Source: an uncultured Flavobacteriales bacterium
GTDB lineage: Bacteria > Bacteroidota > Bacteroidia > Flavobacteriales > BACL11
Direction: 5' to 3'
DNA length: 64,000 nucleotides
Assembly (NCBI GenBank): GCA_905181635.1
Contig: CAJIYM010000003.1
Coordinates: 1-64,000, forward strand
Shown here: positions 61,064 to 64,000 of the stretch, piece by piece
How positions within the stretch are numbered: the first letter of the stretch is position 1
Layout: every line of letters starts with the position of its first letter
Made by a program: the position numbers and the translations under genes
The notes under the pieces: model-generated
The model's database searches: none
What the model was told of the DNA's origin: nothing
Seen by the model: only the letters and a program-made list of their open reading frames with translations

Positions 61064-62857
61064 ATGAAAAAAACATCTACAATTATTGCTAGTATATTGT
61101 TTGCTGTGGGATTATCAGCGCAAATAATTCCTGGCCAAAATCATAACGGATTTTTAAAAGCCAAAAATGACAAAATCACTATTAGTGGTAGTGAAGCTTT
61201 AAATCATTTAATGATAAATCCTAACCCACATACTTCTGCAATATTAAACTCTTCAAAAAGTACTATAAGCGAGGAAATAATCGGCACAACAACATATGAT
61301 TTACAATCTAATGCAGCAGTTCAAAACAGAATTATAGTTCATGATGATGGAACAATTTCTGCAGCTTGGACAATTTCTCAACAGTACAATACTACTTTTA
61401 CCGACAGAGGTACCGGTTACAATTTTTATGATGGAACTTCTTGGGGAGCCCAACCAACCAATAGGCTTGAGGATTCAAGAGGTGGATGGCCATCTATTAT
61501 TGCATTAGGAAATGGTTCTGAAGCATCAATTACTCACAATACTGATAATAGCTATATTAACAATACATATCGACCAACAATTGGAGCTGGATCATGGTTT
61601 GAAAATCAGGTTTCAGCTGGATATATGATCTGGAACAGATCTGCGTCAGGCGGACTAGATGGTAATACTATTCACATGATTGGAGTGACTGCTTCAGCAA
61701 CTTTTGGAGGAACTCCATTTAACGGTTTAGATGGAGCTCTTGTATATTACAGATCGGAAGATGCTGGTGATAGCTGGAATATTACAGATATGCAATTACC
61801 AGGAATGGATTCTTCAATGTATACAGGAATGAGTGGAGATGTATATGCAATTACTGCACAAGATGAAACTGTTGTAGTAGCTTATTTTGATGACTGGGGA
61901 GATTCTTATATTGTAAAATCTACTGATAATGGAGATACATGGACTAAAACAACGTTCTTAGACTTTCCAGTAGATAAATATGCTTTTGATGATGGTTTAG
62001 ATTTAGATAATGATGATACTTTAGATTTTGTTTACTCAACAGATAATTATGGAGCTTTAATTCTAGATGCTAATGGAGATGCACACGTATTTTATGGTAT
62101 AATGAGATATATAGATGACGATCTTTCTGATGCATCATCATCATGGTTTCCAGCAACTAATGGTATTGCCTACTGGAATGAAAGTTTTGGAGAAGATACA
62201 ACTCCAGCAACAATGCATCCAGGAGACACCTCTTTATGGTACAGTGATATGATGAATGATCACTGGGTTATTGAAGCCCCAGACTTAAATGGAGATGGAA
62301 TAGTCTCTGGAGTGGATTCAACTGGCGGATATGCTCTTTATTATGCTTCTTATGCTTCTATGCCAAGTGCTGGACTTGATGCCTCTGGAAATATATGGTT
62401 ATCCTTTTCTGGATATACAGAAAATGCGGATAATGGCGCACAAGTATTTAGACATATATACATTACTAAATCAGAAGATGGTGGTATAACTTGGAAAACT
62501 CCTGTAAATGTAACTCCCCACGATATGTGGAATGGAATGCAAGAATGCGTATTTGGATCAATGTCACCAGTAGTAAACGATAAAATAAGTATTATATATC
62601 AATTAGACTTTGAACCAGGTTTATCCGTAAGAGGAGATGAAGATTTAGTTGATAATAATGATATTGTTTATTTGGAGATAGATACAGTTGGATTATTTGA
62701 CAATATCCCTTCATCTATTATTGAAACAAATTATATTAATCACGACAAAGAAGTAAGAATATTTGATGTTTTAGGTAGAGAATGGAAATCATCATTTGCA
62801 GACCTTCCAAAAGGAATTTATATTATTGATGGCAAGAAAATATTTAAAACTAAATAG
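61064..62857 (+). CDS. Secreted exo-sialidase/BNR-like protein with T9SS type A-like C-terminus
   Basis: YYRSEDAGDSWNITD, KSTDNGDTWTKT, KSEDGGITWKTP; tail VRIFDVLGREWKSSFADLPKGIYIIDGKKIFKTK. Confidence 0.85.
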   Translation: MKKTSTIIASILFAVGLSAQIIPGQNHNGFLKAKNDKITISGSEALNHLMINPNPHTSAILNSSKSTISEEIIGTTTYDLQSNAAVQNRIIVHDDGTISAAWTISQQYNTTFTDRGTGYNFYDGTSWGAQPTNRLEDSRGGWPSIIALGNGSEASITHNTDNSYINNTYRPTIGAGSWFENQVSAGYMIWNRSASGGLDGNTIHMIGVTASATFGGTPFNGLDGALVYYRSEDAGDSWNITDMQLPGMDSSMYTGMSGDVYAITAQDETVVVAYFDDWGDSYIVKSTDNGDTWTKTTFLDFPVDKYAFDDGLDLDNDDTLDFVYSTDNYGALILDANGDAHVFYGIMRYIDDDLSDASSSWFPATNGIAYWNESFGEDTTPATMHPGDTSLWYSDMMNDHWVIEAPDLNGDGIVSGVDSTGGYALYYASYASMPSAGLDASGNIWLSFSGYTENADNGAQVFRHIYITKSEDGGITWKTPVNVTPHDMWNGMQECVFGSMSPVVNDKISIIYQLDFEPGLSVRGDEDLVDNNDIVYLEIDTVGLFDNIPSSIIETNYINHDKEVRIFDVLGREWKSSFADLPKGIYIIDGKKIFKTK

Positions 62858-62872
62858 TCTTTAAATAAAAAA

Positions 62873-62903
62873 TAAAAAGCCGAGCATCTGCTCGGCTTTT
62901 TTT
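62873..62903. terminator. Bidirectional terminator
   Basis: taaaaagccgagcatctgctcggctttttt. Confidence 0.9.
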
Positions 62904-62921
62904 ATTTATATTTATTAAAAA

Positions 62922-63623
62922 CTACTTAATATCCAATAAAGTATTAACCTTAGGCATTTGATGCGCTAAGAATCCTTCAGCATATTCGCAGTTGGATTGC
63001 CTTCCTAAATCTTTTGCTCTATAGCTTACACTATCCAAAAAACCTTGAGAGGAGATAATAGTTTCGGATTCGTTACTTTCTGGATTAAAAAACTGAGTAC
63101 TATAGGCTTTTACTGCATTTAACTTAACTTCCATTTCTGCAGAAATATCAACAACTACATCTGGTGTTAAATAATTAAATTGTATGTAATGATAAATAGC
63201 TCTTGGTCGCCATATATTCTGCCCTGTTTCTATCTTTTCAAGTCCTGCTAAAAAACAAGCATCAACTGTAATCTCAGCACCTCTACCATGATCTGGATGA
63301 CGATCAGAAACTGCATTTGTGATTACAATTTCCGGCTTATACTTTCTTATCTTTTTAATTAAAGCTAATTTGTGAACTTCATCATCTTTAAAAAATCCAT
63401 CTTTAAAATCCATGTTTTCTCGAACAATAACACCCATAATATCAGAAGCTAATTTAGTTTCAGAATTTCTAGCATCAACAGTCCCTCTAGTCCCTAGTTC
63501 ACCCCTCGTCAAATCAATAACCCCAACTCTCTTGCCAGCTTTAATTTCCTTAATTACAGTTCCACCACAACCTAATTCAACATCATCAGGATGAGCACCA
63601 AAAACTAAAATATCTAATTTCAT
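62922..63623 (-). CDS. bshB1: Bacillithiol biosynthesis deacetylase BshB1
   Basis: LVFGAHPDDVELGCGGTVIKEIKAGKRVGVIDLTRGELGTRGT; DRHPDHGRGAEI. Confidence 0.95.
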   Translation of the reverse strand: MKLDILVFGAHPDDVELGCGGTVIKEIKAGKRVGVIDLTRGELGTRGTVDARNSETKLASDIMGVIVRENMDFKDGFFKDDEVHKLALIKKIRKYKPEIVITNAVSDRHPDHGRGAEITVDACFLAGLEKIETGQNIWRPRAIYHYIQFNYLTPDVVVDISAEMEVKLNAVKAYSTQFFNPESNESETIISSQGFLDSVSYRAKDLGRQSNCEYAEGFLAHQMPKVNTLLDIK

Positions 63624-64000
63624 TAATAATGTTTTTTATAATTAAATTTAGCAATAATGGAAGTAATAATAGTTACAGCCACCAAATAATACACAAAAAC
63701 AGGAATAGGCATAGGGTCACCAGCTGCATAAGAATGTAGGCCTGACAAATAATAATTAACACCAAAATATGTCATAATAATAGCCCATATGGCTACCAAA
63801 GAAGCAACACTAAACACATACTTACTTTTTAATGATGGAATAAAACGCATATGCAATACAAAAGCATAAACCAATATACTTGCTAAAGCCCAAGTCTCCT
63901 TAGGGTCCCACCCCCAATATCTACCCCAAGATTCATTTGCCCAAACACCACCCAAGAAGGTTCCAATTGTAAGCATAAATAAACCAACTTCTAATGTTTT
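63623..64000 (-). CDS. ccsA: Cytochrome c biogenesis protein CcsA, partial (continues past window end)
   Basis: GGVWANESWGRYWGWDPKETWALASILVYAFVLH (WWD-type motif). Confidence 0.92.
   Translation of the reverse strand, partial: KTLEVGLFMLTIGTFLGGVWANESWGRYWGWDPKETWALASILVYAFVLHMRFIPSLKSKYVFSVASLVAIWAIIMTYFGVNYYLSGLHSYAAGDPMPIPVFVYYLVAVTIITSIIAKFNYKKHY

Overview
AT-rich bacterial chromosome segment, by gene content a marine Flavobacteriales/Bacteroidota-type genome. Evidence includes secreted proteins with C-terminal sorting-type tails, M1/M14/M32/S9 peptidases, bshB1, ccsA and TAnnTTTG-like promoters. About 12-64 kb is mostly a housekeeping and metabolic backbone: ilvE, mnmD, murQ, a fused E1 dehydrogenase, rpsP-rimM, pckA, rsmE, hutH, hisS, a UbiA-family gene, a POT transporter, a Cu-type P-ATPase, tRNA-His, bshB1 and ccsA. 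About 0-12 kb is accessory-like. It is a run of minus-strand genes for secreted proteins that share an unusual C-terminal tail (consensus LGRETK..QPLFYIYDDGTVEKRIVIE), a conserved upstream element (TTCGAA palindrome plus GGACC-N4-GGYCC dyad) and a dispersed ~151-bp repeat, one copy of which abuts a truncated reading frame. Other notable points: five genes are split by apparent frameshifts (two in hutH, about five in a DUF1566-like gene, one each in three others). One secreted-protein gene appears to have ATC where its paralogues have ATG. There are two near-identical M32 carboxypeptidase genes 34 kb apart. bS16 carries a tail of 17 x 18-nt repeats. No CRISPR array, rRNA, transposase or integrase gene was found. 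No complete novel defence or biosynthetic system could be demonstrated. The best candidate for something undescribed is the tail + upstream element + dispersed repeat arrangement in 0-18 kb. All assignments are by eye, without database searches.
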